64,000 bases of DNA from Bifidobacterium samirii (GCF_003952945.1 NZ_QXGK01000008.1:32789-96788); one strand, 5' to 3'; numbered from the stretch's first letter, positions 38,166 to 45,409 are shown. A program made the numbers and translations. The notes: a model not told the origin generated them from the sequence alone.

Positions 38166-38689
38166 GTCGATTCGTGGAGAACATGGCCCGTCATGTGCAT
38201 AGCCGTCGCATGGTCGAGCAGGACATGGGCTGGCTGGAGGAGTTCCGCGACGACCCGGACTGGCCGCAGGGCGCCGTGGAGCCGGTGCGCGTGTGGCGCA
38301 GCCGTGATTTCCAGGCGATGCTGTTCATCGACCGGGACAACGGCATGCGTCGTCTGGCGGTCACCCGTGTGGAGTTCGACAAGTACACCGGCGAGTACCG
38401 GGACGGGATCACGTGGGACGACCTGCAGAAGGTCAAGAACGAGACCGTGGGCGAGGATTGTTGGGCGGTGGAGTGCTATCCGCCCGAACGGTTCTTGCAG
38501 AACGTCGCGAACATGCGTCACTTGTGGATTCTGGACGGGGAGCCGCGCTTCGGCTGGAAGCAGCCCGTGTGCATGTTCGATGAATCCGATCCGGATTACG
38601 AGGATGATTACGACGATGCGCCTCCTCATGGGGACGTGCCGGTCCTGGGTGGCTCGGTCGGGCAGGTCTTCATCGGCGGTGAATCATGA
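38162..38689 (+). CDS. Conserved phage protein (DUF7694-like)
   Basis: A 175-residue acidic protein. The centre (DGITWDDLQKVKNE, CWAVECYPPER, NVANMRHLWILDGEP) matches a pattern I associate with DUF7694 of phages: a GITWDxLQ-K segment followed by AVExYPP and ANMRHLW. The C-terminal DESDPDYEDDYDD is a disordered acidic stretch. Its function is unknown. It is followed by the initiator gene with overlapping stop and start. Confidence 0.7.
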   Translation: MSRFVENMARHVHSRRMVEQDMGWLEEFRDDPDWPQGAVEPVRVWRSRDFQAMLFIDRDNGMRRLAVTRVEFDKYTGEYRDGITWDDLQKVKNETVGEDCWAVECYPPERFLQNVANMRHLWILDGEPRFGWKQPVCMFDESDPDYEDDYDDAPPHGDVPVLGGSVGQVFIGGES

Positions 38690-39690
38690 GCGCACTGCTG
38701 GCCGGTACCGCGATGCGGACCAAGGTCGGGGACCGTAGCGCCAAGCAGGTGCTGGAGCATTTGTGCAATTACGCGGACGAGAACGACAGGGCGTGGCCCA
38801 GCGTGTCCACGCTCGCCGACGAATGCGAATGCTCTCCCAGCACTGTCCAGCGTGCGCTGCGCTACCTCGAAGACGCCGGACTCCTCGAACGCGACACGGA
38901 ATACGGCACCCGCTACGGTGCCGACCGAAGCCCCTACGTGTACCACATCACCATCGCCGACGCCGAGAAGATCATCTACACCCATCAGAGGGCGAAGACC
39001 AAGAAGGCGAACCGAGCCCGCGCTCGCAAAAAGCGGGGTAGCACCAGTGACACCCCGCGGGGTATCGCCACTGCAACCCCGCGGGGTAGCACCCACGACC
39101 ATGACGGGGTAGCACACATGACACCCCGCGGGGTAGCACCCACGCACGAACGGGGTAGCACCAGTGACACCCAAACATACATAGAACATTCATTAAGAAC
39201 ATCCAGAGAGAGTACGCGCGCGAAAACCACGACCATTGACGCCCAAACCAACCCTCGCCGACAGGCGCTCGCCGACCTCACCCCCGACCCGACCCACCGG
39301 GCGCTCGCCGACCGGCTCGGCCTCGACCTCGACAGCGAGCTGGAGAAGTTCCGGGACCGGTGCCTGGCCGACGGTCGCCTGCCGGCAGACCCGGCCGCCG
39401 CATTGCGGCTCTGGCTGCGCCGCGGCCGCGAGCTCGGCCTCGGCACCACGCCGGGGGAGGAGCCGGGCGACGAGCTGACCCGCCGGGCGAGACGGCTGGT
39501 CGAGACCAGCACGATCCTCAAACGCCGCCAGCCAGACAGGGCCTCACGGATGCGCTGGGTGCCCGCGGTCCGCCGCCTGCTGGCCGAGGGACGCGAGGCC
39601 GTGGACGTGGTCGGCCTGATCTCCTCCGGTGACCCGGACGAGCTCGCCGCGATCGGCCTGGACCTCGACGACATCGACCGAATCGCCTGA
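38686..39690 (+). CDS. Replication initiator-like helix-turn-helix protein
   Basis: A 334-residue protein. Residues 10-80 are a winged helix-turn-helix of the phage-replication-initiator type (AKQVLEHLCNYADENDRAWP, STLADECECSPSTVQRALRYLEDAGLL). The middle, residues 100-190, is low-complexity Arg/Thr/Gly/Ser sequence because it is encoded by DNA iterons. The C-terminal 145 residues are helical (HRALADRLGLDLDSELEKFRD and later RMRWVPAVRRLLAEGREAVD). The architecture, with an origin inside the gene, is that of lambda O-type initiators. Confidence 0.78.
   Translation: MSALLAGTAMRTKVGDRSAKQVLEHLCNYADENDRAWPSVSTLADECECSPSTVQRALRYLEDAGLLERDTEYGTRYGADRSPYVYHITIADAEKIIYTHQRAKTKKANRARARKKRGSTSDTPRGIATATPRGSTHDHDGVAHMTPRGVAPTHERGSTSDTQTYIEHSLRTSRESTRAKTTTIDAQTNPRRQALADLTPDPTHRALADRLGLDLDSELEKFRDRCLADGRLPADPAAALRLWLRRGRELGLGTTPGEEPGDELTRRARRLVETSTILKRRQPDRASRMRWVPAVRRLLAEGREAVDVVGLISSGDPDELAAIGLDLDDIDRIA
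39034..39240 (+). other. Probable phage replication origin (six iterons and AT-rich region)
   Basis: CGGGGTAGCACC, exact or with one to two changes, begins at 39034, 39058, 39082, 39105, 39129 and 39151: a 22-24-bp period. Between several copies lies ACCCCGCGGGGT, a palindrome. The iterons end at 39162 and are followed by an AT-rich stretch (39170-39212, ACATACATAGAACATTCATT). Iterons inside the initiator gene next to AT-rich DNA are the hallmark of a lambda-like origin. Confidence 0.75.
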
Positions 39691-39819
39691 CCGGCCCACA
39701 GAACGCCGAACAAACCCCAACCACTACCCGTATGGGCAAAGCCCATGAAACCCGCGCACAGGCCCGGCTGGACCCCAAAACGGGGCATGTGCGCCCGAAC
39801 CCACCGAAAGGAAACCACC

Positions 39820-40524
39820 ATGGACAACCAGACCATCGACATCCCGACCCTCGGGAGTGCGACCGACCGGCCCCGTGAGGCGATGCCCCCGTCAACCCCC
39901 GTTCCGGCCGACGGACTGCCGCTCGACCCGCCGACCCCGCCCGAGCCTCGGCATCTGCTGCTGTGGGTCGACGTCGAGACCGACGACATCGACCCGGACG
40001 AATGCGCGATCCTCGAACTCGGCCTGCGCGTGACCGACCTGACCGGCTTCGACATGCTGGATTCGCTGCGCGAGACGCTCCACCAGGATCGGCTCGACCT
40101 GAACCCCGGCACCCTGACCGCGGTTCGCATGCACGTCGCCAACGGGCTGCTCGGCGAATCGCTCAACGGCGGCGTGGAGGCACGGTACGTAGGCGCGATG
40201 GCGGCGAAGATCATCGACTGCGCGCTCGCCCTGGGCGTGCTCCACCCGGCCGGCACGAACCCCCAGTTCGACCTGACCTGTCTGCGCAGGATCCTGCGGG
40301 CCGGGATCGGCGAGGACATGACCTCCAAGCTCATGGCGCGCCTGTCGTACCGGCGCGTGGACATGACCTGCATGCGCCTCGCCAGCCAGGCCGCGGGCGG
40401 CGACCCGTGGGCGGGAAGCGCGGGCGCGCACCGGGTCGAGGACTGCCTCGACCGCGACATCCGCCAATGGCAGCGCCTGTGGCCGCTCCTCGAAGGCTTC
40501 GACTGGACCGGGGAGGCGGAATGA
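39820..40524 (+). CDS. Oligoribonuclease/DEDDh exonuclease-like protein
   Basis: A 234-residue protein with a disordered first 45 residues, then an exonuclease-like fold: LLLWVDVETDDIDPDECAI provides the D-x-E pair (residues 52-54), ALALGVLHPAGTNPQFDLTCL the middle Asp, and HRVEDCLDRDIRQW the His-x4-Asp of DEDDh 3'-5' exonucleases. The closest named match is oligoribonuclease. ATG 39820 follows GAAAGGAAA. It probably degrades short RNA or DNA to recycle nucleotides during phage growth. Confidence 0.75.
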   Translation: MDNQTIDIPTLGSATDRPREAMPPSTPVPADGLPLDPPTPPEPRHLLLWVDVETDDIDPDECAILELGLRVTDLTGFDMLDSLRETLHQDRLDLNPGTLTAVRMHVANGLLGESLNGGVEARYVGAMAAKIIDCALALGVLHPAGTNPQFDLTCLRRILRAGIGEDMTSKLMARLSYRRVDMTCMRLASQAAGGDPWAGSAGAHRVEDCLDRDIRQWQRLWPLLEGFDWTGEAE

Positions 40525-40955
40525 GCACGAATCCGGATCTGGGCACGCGCGAGACCGTGGCCCGACGCGACGCCTACCGCTGCGTGCGATGCGGCCAGCC
40601 CGCCGACGCCGCGTGGGACGGGCACAGCATCCACCACCGGCGCCTGCGCTCCCACCCATGGCCCGGCCTGCACGAGCCCGCGAACCTCATCACCCTGTGC
40701 GGGTCCGGAACCACCGGCTGCCACGGCCACGTGCACGCCCACCCCGCCGAGGCCCGGGAGCACGGGTGGATCGTCAGCGCCCACCAGGACCACCCCGAGA
40801 CCGTGCCGGTCCTGACCGCCAGCCACGGGTGGGTGCTGCTCGACCAAGACGGCGGCTGGATCCCGTGCGACCGGGACGGCCGGCCCACCGGCCTGACCAT
40901 CGACCAACTCACCCGACTCAAGGCCATGAACTGGCAGGACAGCGACGCCGAATAA
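40521..40955 (+). CDS. HNH endonuclease
   Basis: A 144-residue HNH-fold nuclease: zinc ligands C-x2-C in YRCVRCGQPAD, catalytic HSIHHRRLRSH, then EPANLITLCGSGTTGCHGHVHAHP with the Asn and last His. ATG 40521 overlaps the exonuclease stop. Phage HNH proteins of this size nick or cut DNA in packaging or as free-standing homing enzymes. Confidence 0.88.
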   Translation: MSTNPDLGTRETVARRDAYRCVRCGQPADAAWDGHSIHHRRLRSHPWPGLHEPANLITLCGSGTTGCHGHVHAHPAEAREHGWIVSAHQDHPETVPVLTASHGWVLLDQDGGWIPCDRDGRPTGLTIDQLTRLKAMNWQDSDAE

Positions 40956-40973
40956 CCCATGAAAGGAACCATC

Positions 40974-41258
40974 ATGAAGAACCATCGCCATCACACCAAC
41001 CGCCGTTCGTGGGCGCGCATCAGCCCCTGCACCAACTGCGGCGCCCGGATCCGCCTCGCCCGCACCATCCGAGCCCGGGTCTTCCTGCCCGGCGGGGGAC
41101 CGCTCCTGTGCCGCATGACCGGCGCCGAATTCCGCTGCACCCGATGCCGCTTCCACTTCGGGGGATTGTCAATCGACACTCCTGCCGATCAGGCCATCAT
41201 CGGGGCCATCCGCGACTACAACCGCTACGCCAACAACCTCAGGAGGCGTCATGCGTGA
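40974..41258 (+). CDS. Small zinc-ribbon protein
   Basis: A 94-residue basic protein with two C-x2-C pairs (SPCTNCGAR and FRCTRCRFHF), a zinc ribbon. ATG 40974 has GAAAGGAA upstream; an ATG at 40959 is also in frame. Its last codons overlap the start of the next gene. Unknown function, probably nucleic-acid binding. Confidence 0.7.
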   Translation: MKNHRHHTNRRSWARISPCTNCGARIRLARTIRARVFLPGGGPLLCRMTGAEFRCTRCRFHFGGLSIDTPADQAIIGAIRDYNRYANNLRRRHA

Positions 41259-41520
41259 CTGGACCATCGAGTCGACCATCGGTCTCGTCACGGCGATCGG
41301 AGCGGTCGTGGCGGCCGCTCTGCTGGGCGCGCTGATGGGGGTCCTGTTCCCGGTGTCGCCGGCGACTCCCTCCCAGACCACGAGCGTCGAGACCATTAGC
41401 ACGAACGGGGTGAGCGTGCCGTGTCTGACCGTGCGTGACCGGTCGGGCCGTATCGACGCGATCGACTGCCGGTGGGACAACGCCACCCACACCGGCCCCA
41501 CCACGGGAAAGGAACACTGA
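41251..41520 (+). CDS. Membrane protein of unknown function
   Basis: An 89-residue protein with one long hydrophobic segment (IGLVTAIGAVVAAALLGALMGVLFP) and a Ser/Thr-rich outer part with two Cys in SVPCLTVRDRSGRIDAIDC. ATG 41251 lies inside the previous gene's end, preceded by AGGAGG. No family recognised. Confidence 0.7.
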   Translation: MRDWTIESTIGLVTAIGAVVAAALLGALMGVLFPVSPATPSQTTSVETISTNGVSVPCLTVRDRSGRIDAIDCRWDNATHTGPTTGKEH

Positions 41521-41521
41521 A

Positions 41522-41917
41522 ATGAACACTGAAATCACTGAAACTAACGCTGAAACCGTCACCGTCACCCGCGAGCGCCTGCGTGTGGTGTTCGAGGAGT
41601 TGGGTGTGGTTGCGCCGTGTCCTGGGGGTGGGCCGGGTGTTCGGTTCGCTGGTGGTGAGCTGGCTGACTTGGTGATGGCCGGTCTGGTGGGTGGTGGGTT
41701 GCCGTATGAGCCTGGCTTGTGGGTGGATCGTGATGGCGAGTTGTGGGTGAGCAATGGTCGTGTCGCTGTTCTGTTGGGGAGTGAGGCGGCTGGGTGGGGT
41801 GCGGTGCTTCGCCCGTATCCGATCGATCCGGATGGGCTGGTGGGGGAGTGTGCTCCGTTCACCCGTTTGCGGTCGATGCCCGTGATCGACGGGGAGACCG
41901 GTGATGCGGCCGAATGA
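41522..41917 (+). CDS. Phage protein of unknown function, GT-rich coding strand
   Basis: A 131-residue protein, ATG 41522 two bases after the preceding stop. The Gly/Val-rich centre (GGGPGVRFAGGELADLVMAGLVGGGLPYEPGLWVDRDGELWVS split here) has no recognised family. From 41580 the coding strand is unusually rich in G and T with many TTG and GTG codons, unlike its C-rich neighbours. Confidence 0.65.
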   Translation: MNTEITETNAETVTVTRERLRVVFEELGVVAPCPGGGPGVRFAGGELADLVMAGLVGGGLPYEPGLWVDRDGELWVSNGRVAVLLGSEAAGWGAVLRPYPIDPDGLVGECAPFTRLRSMPVIDGETGDAAE

Positions 41918-42272
41918 CGTGCATGGGAGTCGGGTGGCGTCGTATGGGCGGCGTCGCCCGGATCCGGTCGTGGGGACGGATGACGGGTTGACCGCGGTGG
42001 CGATGTCGATGGTGGATGTGATCGCCGCCTACCGTGCCGGCAGACGGGCCACGGACCCGATCCCGGCGGAGAGGGCGCCGGTCACGGTCGAGACCGGCCC
42101 CGAATGCTCCCGCTGCCACGATCCCCTCCGCCGCCGTCCCGAGGACGGGTTGTGCCCGACGTGCCGTCGGCTCGCCCGTCATCCCTCGATCCATTGCCCG
42201 GTGTGCGAGCGCGAGACCCGCAAACCGGGCCCATGCCACAAATGCCTCACCTACATCAGGAGACACCAATGA
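41904..42272 (+). CDS. Double zinc-ribbon phage protein
   Basis: A 122-residue protein with two zinc-finger-like modules in the C-terminal half: ECSRCHDPLRRRPEDGLCPTC and IHCPVCERETRKPGPCHKC. ATG 41904 (or GTG 41901) overlaps the end of the preceding gene. No family name; nucleic-acid or protein binding is likely. Confidence 0.65.
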   Translation: MRPNDVHGSRVASYGRRRPDPVVGTDDGLTAVAMSMVDVIAAYRAGRRATDPIPAERAPVTVETGPECSRCHDPLRRRPEDGLCPTCRRLARHPSIHCPVCERETRKPGPCHKCLTYIRRHQ

Positions 42273-42658
42273 CCAATCAGACCAACCAATCCACCAGCCG
42301 CGAGCGCCGTTTGCAGTCGATCGCGTGGAGTCGGGGCGTGCGGGAGGGCGTCAGGTGGGCGCAGGGCAGGGCCGACCGTCCGCTGTCCGACCCGTATGAG
42401 GACGATCGCGCCGCATGCCCGGTGCAGGATGACGGGATTGTGCCGGAGACCGTGAGCGTCGTCTACGACGCCCCGGACGGCGAGAGGATCGTCCTCGCGC
42501 ACGCGACCGTGGACCAGTGGGGCCGCTGGCATCCCGCCATCGTCGTGGGCGAGTTCGACATGGGATATCACGGCAGGCTCCTGAGACTCGCATTACGCCG
42601 GACGTGCGACGCGATCGTCACCTACATGAGGGACGTCCGATCGACGACTAGCCGATAG
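42269..42658 (+). CDS. Phage protein of unknown function
   Basis: A 129-residue protein starting at ATG 42269, overlapping the previous stop, with AGGAGA upstream. A basic helical N terminus (RERRLQSIAWSRGVREGVRWAQG) precedes a beta region (VSVVYDAPDGERIVLAHATVDQWGRWHPAIVVGEF). Unrecognised. It is the last gene of this early block, followed by a hairpin. Confidence 0.65.
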   Translation: MTNQTNQSTSRERRLQSIAWSRGVREGVRWAQGRADRPLSDPYEDDRAACPVQDDGIVPETVSVVYDAPDGERIVLAHATVDQWGRWHPAIVVGEFDMGYHGRLLRLALRRTCDAIVTYMRDVRSTTSR

Positions 42659-42669
42659 GCGAACGGCCG

Positions 42670-42700
42670 GCGAGCGCCATCATCATCCGGCGGCGCTCGC
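42670..42700 (+). terminator. Hairpin of the GCGCTC type
   Basis: GCGAGCGCC and GGCGCTCGC form a perfect 9-bp stem with a 13-nt loop, 11 bp after the stop codon. No U-tract. It belongs to the same hairpin set as 31388, 32386 and 43608. Confidence 0.6.
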
Positions 42701-42707
42701 GGTAAAG

Positions 42708-42787
42708 CGAAGCCCTCCTCACCCGATATTGGGTTTGGAGGGCCTGGCATGTTCCGAGACAGGATCCTACACCAGAGGAGGGCTTCG
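42708..42787 (+). promoter_or_regulatory. Mutually exclusive RNA hairpins controlling the 42793 gene
   Basis: CGAAGCCCTCCTC (42708-42720) can pair perfectly with GAGGAGGGCTTCG (42775-42787), which contains the ribosome-binding site of the gene at 42793. The same upstream segment can instead pair locally: GCCCTCC/GGAGGGC (42712-42718 with 42737-42743) plus ACCC/GGGT, leaving that site free. The local 3' arm is itself a ribosome-binding site 6 nt before ATG 42749, a possible leader peptide. Confidence 0.6.
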
Positions 42788-42792
42788 TACAA

Positions 42793-43515
42793 ATGTTCGA
42801 CACCAGCAGTGAGGAAACGTACCGACGTGACCTGGCATCCCTGCGCGCCGGATACGACGCGCTCGACCAGATCGCCCGCAAGCAGGCCCATGTCACCGCC
42901 ACCACCACGGGACCCGCGGGACGCACCACCGCCCCGGTCCCGCTCAATCTCGGCGCATGGCAGCTCCAGCAGGACATCGTCGCACTCATCGACAACACCG
43001 CCAGAGCCGCCCGCATCCCACGCCGCGGACTCACGGTCGAACAACAGATCGGATTCATCCTGCACCGCCTGCCGGCGCTCGCCGAACGGGAAGACATGCC
43101 CCTCATCGCGGACCTGACCCATCAGGCCGCCACCCGCCTCGACCAGCTGCTCGACCCGCCGCCCGAAACCAAGATGATCGGCCACTGCCCGACCTGCGGC
43201 ATCGAGCTGCGCTGCGACCAGCAGGAAATCGACGGAGGCTACACCGAATGCGACCACTGCCACACCACCCACCGCATCAAGGACATCCACCAGGCGACCA
43301 TCACCAGACTCGCCATCAGCGGCGCCCAAGGCACACCCGCCAGCATCGAACGCCTCCTACGACCATGGGGCATCGCCATCAACCGACGCACCATCTCCAA
43401 ATGGGGCACCCGCGGCCACATCCACCCCACCAACCACACCCCCAACGGCGACCCCATCTACCTCATCTGGGACGTCTGGCAATGCCTCAACCGCAACACC
43501 ACCACCCGAACTTGA
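42793..43515 (+). CDS. Zinc-ribbon and helix-turn-helix phage protein
   Basis: A 240-residue protein. Residues 1-120 are helical; residues 130-160 form a zinc ribbon (GHCPTCGIELRC and YTECDHCHTTHRI); residues 165-230 look like a DNA-binding domain (GTPASIERLLRPWGIAINRRTISKWGTRGHI), with a helix-turn-helix followed by a wing. Such proteins occur in actinophages just before the late genes, where a late-gene regulator is plausible, but this is inference. Translation is likely controlled by the alternative hairpins upstream. Confidence 0.75.
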   Translation: MFDTSSEETYRRDLASLRAGYDALDQIARKQAHVTATTTGPAGRTTAPVPLNLGAWQLQQDIVALIDNTARAARIPRRGLTVEQQIGFILHRLPALAEREDMPLIADLTHQAATRLDQLLDPPPETKMIGHCPTCGIELRCDQQEIDGGYTECDHCHTTHRIKDIHQATITRLAISGAQGTPASIERLLRPWGIAINRRTISKWGTRGHIHPTNHTPNGDPIYLIWDVWQCLNRNTTTRT

Positions 43516-43607
43516 CAAACCACCACTGTCTACGCTAAACCTACTACCATCGTCACAACCATGCGAACATGGCGGTGACACCAACACTTCAACCAACACC
43601 CACAACA

Positions 43608-43643
43608 AACGGCGCTCGCAGTCATCATCCTGCGAGCGCCGTT
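43608..43643. terminator. Bidirectional terminator, 14-bp stem
   Basis: AACGGCGCTCGCAG and its exact complement (43630-43643) with an 8-nt loop, A-rich before and T-containing after. It separates the rightward 42793 gene and the leftward small gene at 43648. Longest of the GCGCTC hairpins. Confidence 0.8.
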
Positions 43644-43647
43644 CTGG

Positions 43648-43857
43648 TTATCGGCCGGTCTTGTCTTTGCGTGGGCGGCCGCCGCCGACGCCGCGGCCGG
43701 GTCGGCTGGCGTTCCACTGGTCGATGGTCTCGGGCTTCCAGCCGCGGGTGCGGCCTATGGTCGCGTCCGGTGCGGGGAGGTTGAGGCTGAGGAGGGCGCC
43801 TTGGGTGATGCCGAGGCGTTCGGCGACCTGCTTGACGCCGAGGTATTCAGTCGTCAT
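43648..43857 (-). CDS. Small helix-turn-helix protein, AlpA/excisionase-like
   Basis: A 69-residue protein: EYLGVKQVAERLGITQGALLSLNL, then PAPDATIGRTRGWKPETIDQW, the usual layout of an excisionase or AlpA-type winged helix. The basic C terminus (RPGRGVGGGRPRKDKTGR) probably contacts DNA. It overlaps the small membrane-protein gene upstream on the minus strand, forming a three-gene leftward set against the late genes. Confidence 0.75.
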   Translation of the reverse strand: MTTEYLGVKQVAERLGITQGALLSLNLPAPDATIGRTRGWKPETIDQWNASRPGRGVGGGRPRKDKTGR

Positions 43858-44005
43858 CGCGGTCCTTCCCGGCCAGATATCCGAGGGTTCCGGCGCATAG
43901 GGCGAACACGCCGGCGGGTGCGTCCTGCGATGTGACGGCGATGAGGAACCCGATGGCTCCGAATGCGAGGGAGAGCAGTCCGATTTTGTGTTGCATGGCG
44001 GTCAT
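43850..44005 (-). CDS. Small two-span membrane protein
   Basis: A 51-residue protein, ATG 44005 (or 43996). Two hydrophobic helices (IGLLSLAFGAIGFLIAVTS and AGVFALCAGTLGYLAG) with a short loop. Its stop lies within the start of the helix-turn-helix gene. Size and topology fit a holin-like or accessory membrane protein; no family recognised. Confidence 0.6.
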
Positions 44006-44023
44006 GGCTAGTCTTGGAGCCGG

Positions 44024-44064
44024 GCCGCCGGTCCTGGATGGTTAGGGAATCCGGGACCGGCGGC
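44024..44064. terminator. Hairpin whose loop carries the recombinase core sequence
   Basis: GCCGCCGGTCC and GGACCGGCGGC form an 11-bp perfect stem extended inward by GGA/TCC. The apical part contains GGTTAGGGAATCC (44040-44052), identical over 13 bp to the crossover repeat of the tail-fibre inversion system. It lies between two leftward membrane-protein genes. Confidence 0.6.
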
Positions 44065-44071
44065 CTTTGCT

Positions 44072-44215
44072 CTATCGCCGCGTCTTGTGGCGGGGCTCGT
44101 CGCGCTTGCGGTCCGCGATGATCGCGACGACGATCGTGGCGATGGGCGCAAGCGTCGCTCCGAGGCCCTTGAGGAACTCGCCGGCGGCGTTGAGCAGCTC
44201 CGTGACCTGTGCCAT
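44072..44215 (-). CDS. Small membrane-associated protein
   Basis: A 47-residue protein from ATG 44215 with a strong AGGAGG ribosome-binding site 7 nt upstream. MAQVTELLNAAGEFLKGLGA is amphipathic, followed by a hydrophobic helix (APIATIVVAIIA) and a very basic tail (DRKRDEPRHKTRR). Reminiscent of small phage holin or antiholin-like peptides; not recognised. Confidence 0.65.
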   Translation of the reverse strand: MAQVTELLNAAGEFLKGLGATLAPIATIVVAIIADRKRDEPRHKTRR

Positions 44216-44331
44216 GTCTCACCTCCTTCCTGTGTTCCTTGGCTTACATAACTATCATATCTCAACAATGAAAGATATGCAAGTTCGAATATGGCGACAC
44301 GCCGATGATTCCAACGATTCTCGGAGGCTCT

Positions 44332-44673
44332 ATGGCTAAGAGGCGATGCTCCCGGACCGGTTGCCCGCTGCTCGTGCCGGTCGGCGTGCGCTACTGCGCG
44401 GCGCACGCATCGGCGGCGGAGAGGGAGCGGGGTACCCCGGGGGAGAGGGGGTACGGTGCGGCGCACCGGCGCGAACGGAAGCGCTGGGCCGTGCTCGTCG
44501 CATCGGGCGCCGCCCCGACATGCCGGTGGTGCGGGCTTCCCGTGCTGCCGTCTCAACGCTGGGACCTCGGACACAGCGACGACCGACGCTCATGGACCGG
44601 ACCGGAACACAGCTCGTGCAACCGACGCGCCGGACAGGCTTCGAGCGTTCGCATGCGCGAACGCTGGCGATGA
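44332..44673 (+). CDS. HNH endonuclease next to terminase
   Basis: A 113-residue HNH nuclease: CSRTGCPLLVPVGVRYCAAH (first zinc pair), CRWCGLPVLPSQRWDLGHSD and WTGPEHSSCNRRAGQ (catalytic and Asn box). ATG 44332 has GGAGG upstream. HNH proteins directly before terminase genes are required for cos packaging in many long-tailed phages, so this phage probably packages by cohesive ends. Confidence 0.85.
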   Translation: MAKRRCSRTGCPLLVPVGVRYCAAHASAAERERGTPGERGYGAAHRRERKRWAVLVASGAAPTCRWCGLPVLPSQRWDLGHSDDRRSWTGPEHSSCNRRAGQASSVRMRERWR

Positions 44674-44869
44674 GAACGACGAATGAAACCCTTGCGCGGC
44701 CTCGCGGCGGACGACGGACGCCGGACGCCGCCGAAACGGCGTGGGCGCACGGCTCGCGGGCCGTCAGGAGAGGGGTGGGGAGGTACCCCGACGGGGCCTG
44801 CCCGGAACCGCCGCTGAGGCGACTCGCAGGTTTTCGCGTTTCAAACATTCACGGGAGGGAGGCGATCCG
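44674..44869. other. Non-coding stretch before terminase, candidate cos region
   Basis: 196 bp between the HNH and small-terminase genes, GC-rich with short inverted pieces such as GACGGACGCCGGACGCCG and CCCCGACGGGG-like segments (around 44784). No gene is convincing here. The position, between HNH and terminase genes, is where cos sites are usually found; the cut site itself cannot be identified. Confidence 0.35.
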
Positions 44870-45409
44870 ATGCCCAGCGGAGGAGCCCGCGCGAACGCCG
44901 GACGCATGCCCGACCCCTCGTCCGAGGCGTTCCAGAGCCGCGCCCAGGGCCTGTTCGCCCTCCCCGCCGCCGGATACAAGCGACCCCACCCCAAGCTCCC
45001 GCTGCCCGACTACGAGGTGTGGCGCACCTACAAGGACGACGACGGGATCCACCGCGAACTCGACGCCGAGGCCTCGGAACGCTGGAACCGGCGCGAACGC
45101 GAGGTGTGGAACGACCTGTGGCGATACCCCCAGGGATACGCGTGGAGCCGCCCCCAGTACCTCTACCTGCAGCACACCGTCGCCCTCTACGTACGCCAGT
45201 ACGTGCTGTGCGAGACGAGCGACGCCAGGGCCGCCGACCGCACCACCCTGTGCCGCTACGCCGACGCCATCGGCCTGACCCCGCAGGGCCTGCGCCTCAA
45301 CGGATGGCGCATCATCGCCGACGAACCGCCCAAACGGCGCAGGACGAGCGCGAAGATCGTCGAGTTCCCCGACCCACGCGACGAATGGGCCTCGCTGCAG
45401 CACGACTGA
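44870..45409 (+). CDS. terS: Terminase small subunit
   Basis: A 179-residue protein directly before the large terminase. N-terminal Gly/Ala/Arg tail, then a helical region (EASERWNRREREVWNDLWRYPQGYAW and YADAIGLTPQGLRLNGWRI), where the last part is a DNA-binding-like helix pair. ATG 44870 follows GGGAGG. It would recognise phage DNA and load it into the packaging motor. Assigned mainly by position and size. Confidence 0.75.
   Translation: MPSGGARANAGRMPDPSSEAFQSRAQGLFALPAAGYKRPHPKLPLPDYEVWRTYKDDDGIHRELDAEASERWNRREREVWNDLWRYPQGYAWSRPQYLYLQHTVALYVRQYVLCETSDARAADRTTLCRYADAIGLTPQGLRLNGWRIIADEPPKRRRTSAKIVEFPDPRDEWASLQHD

Noticed and set aside
39034-39162. CRISPR-like short repeats
   Set aside because: The unit is 12 bp, the gaps 10-12 bp, and they lie inside a coding region; iterons fit better.
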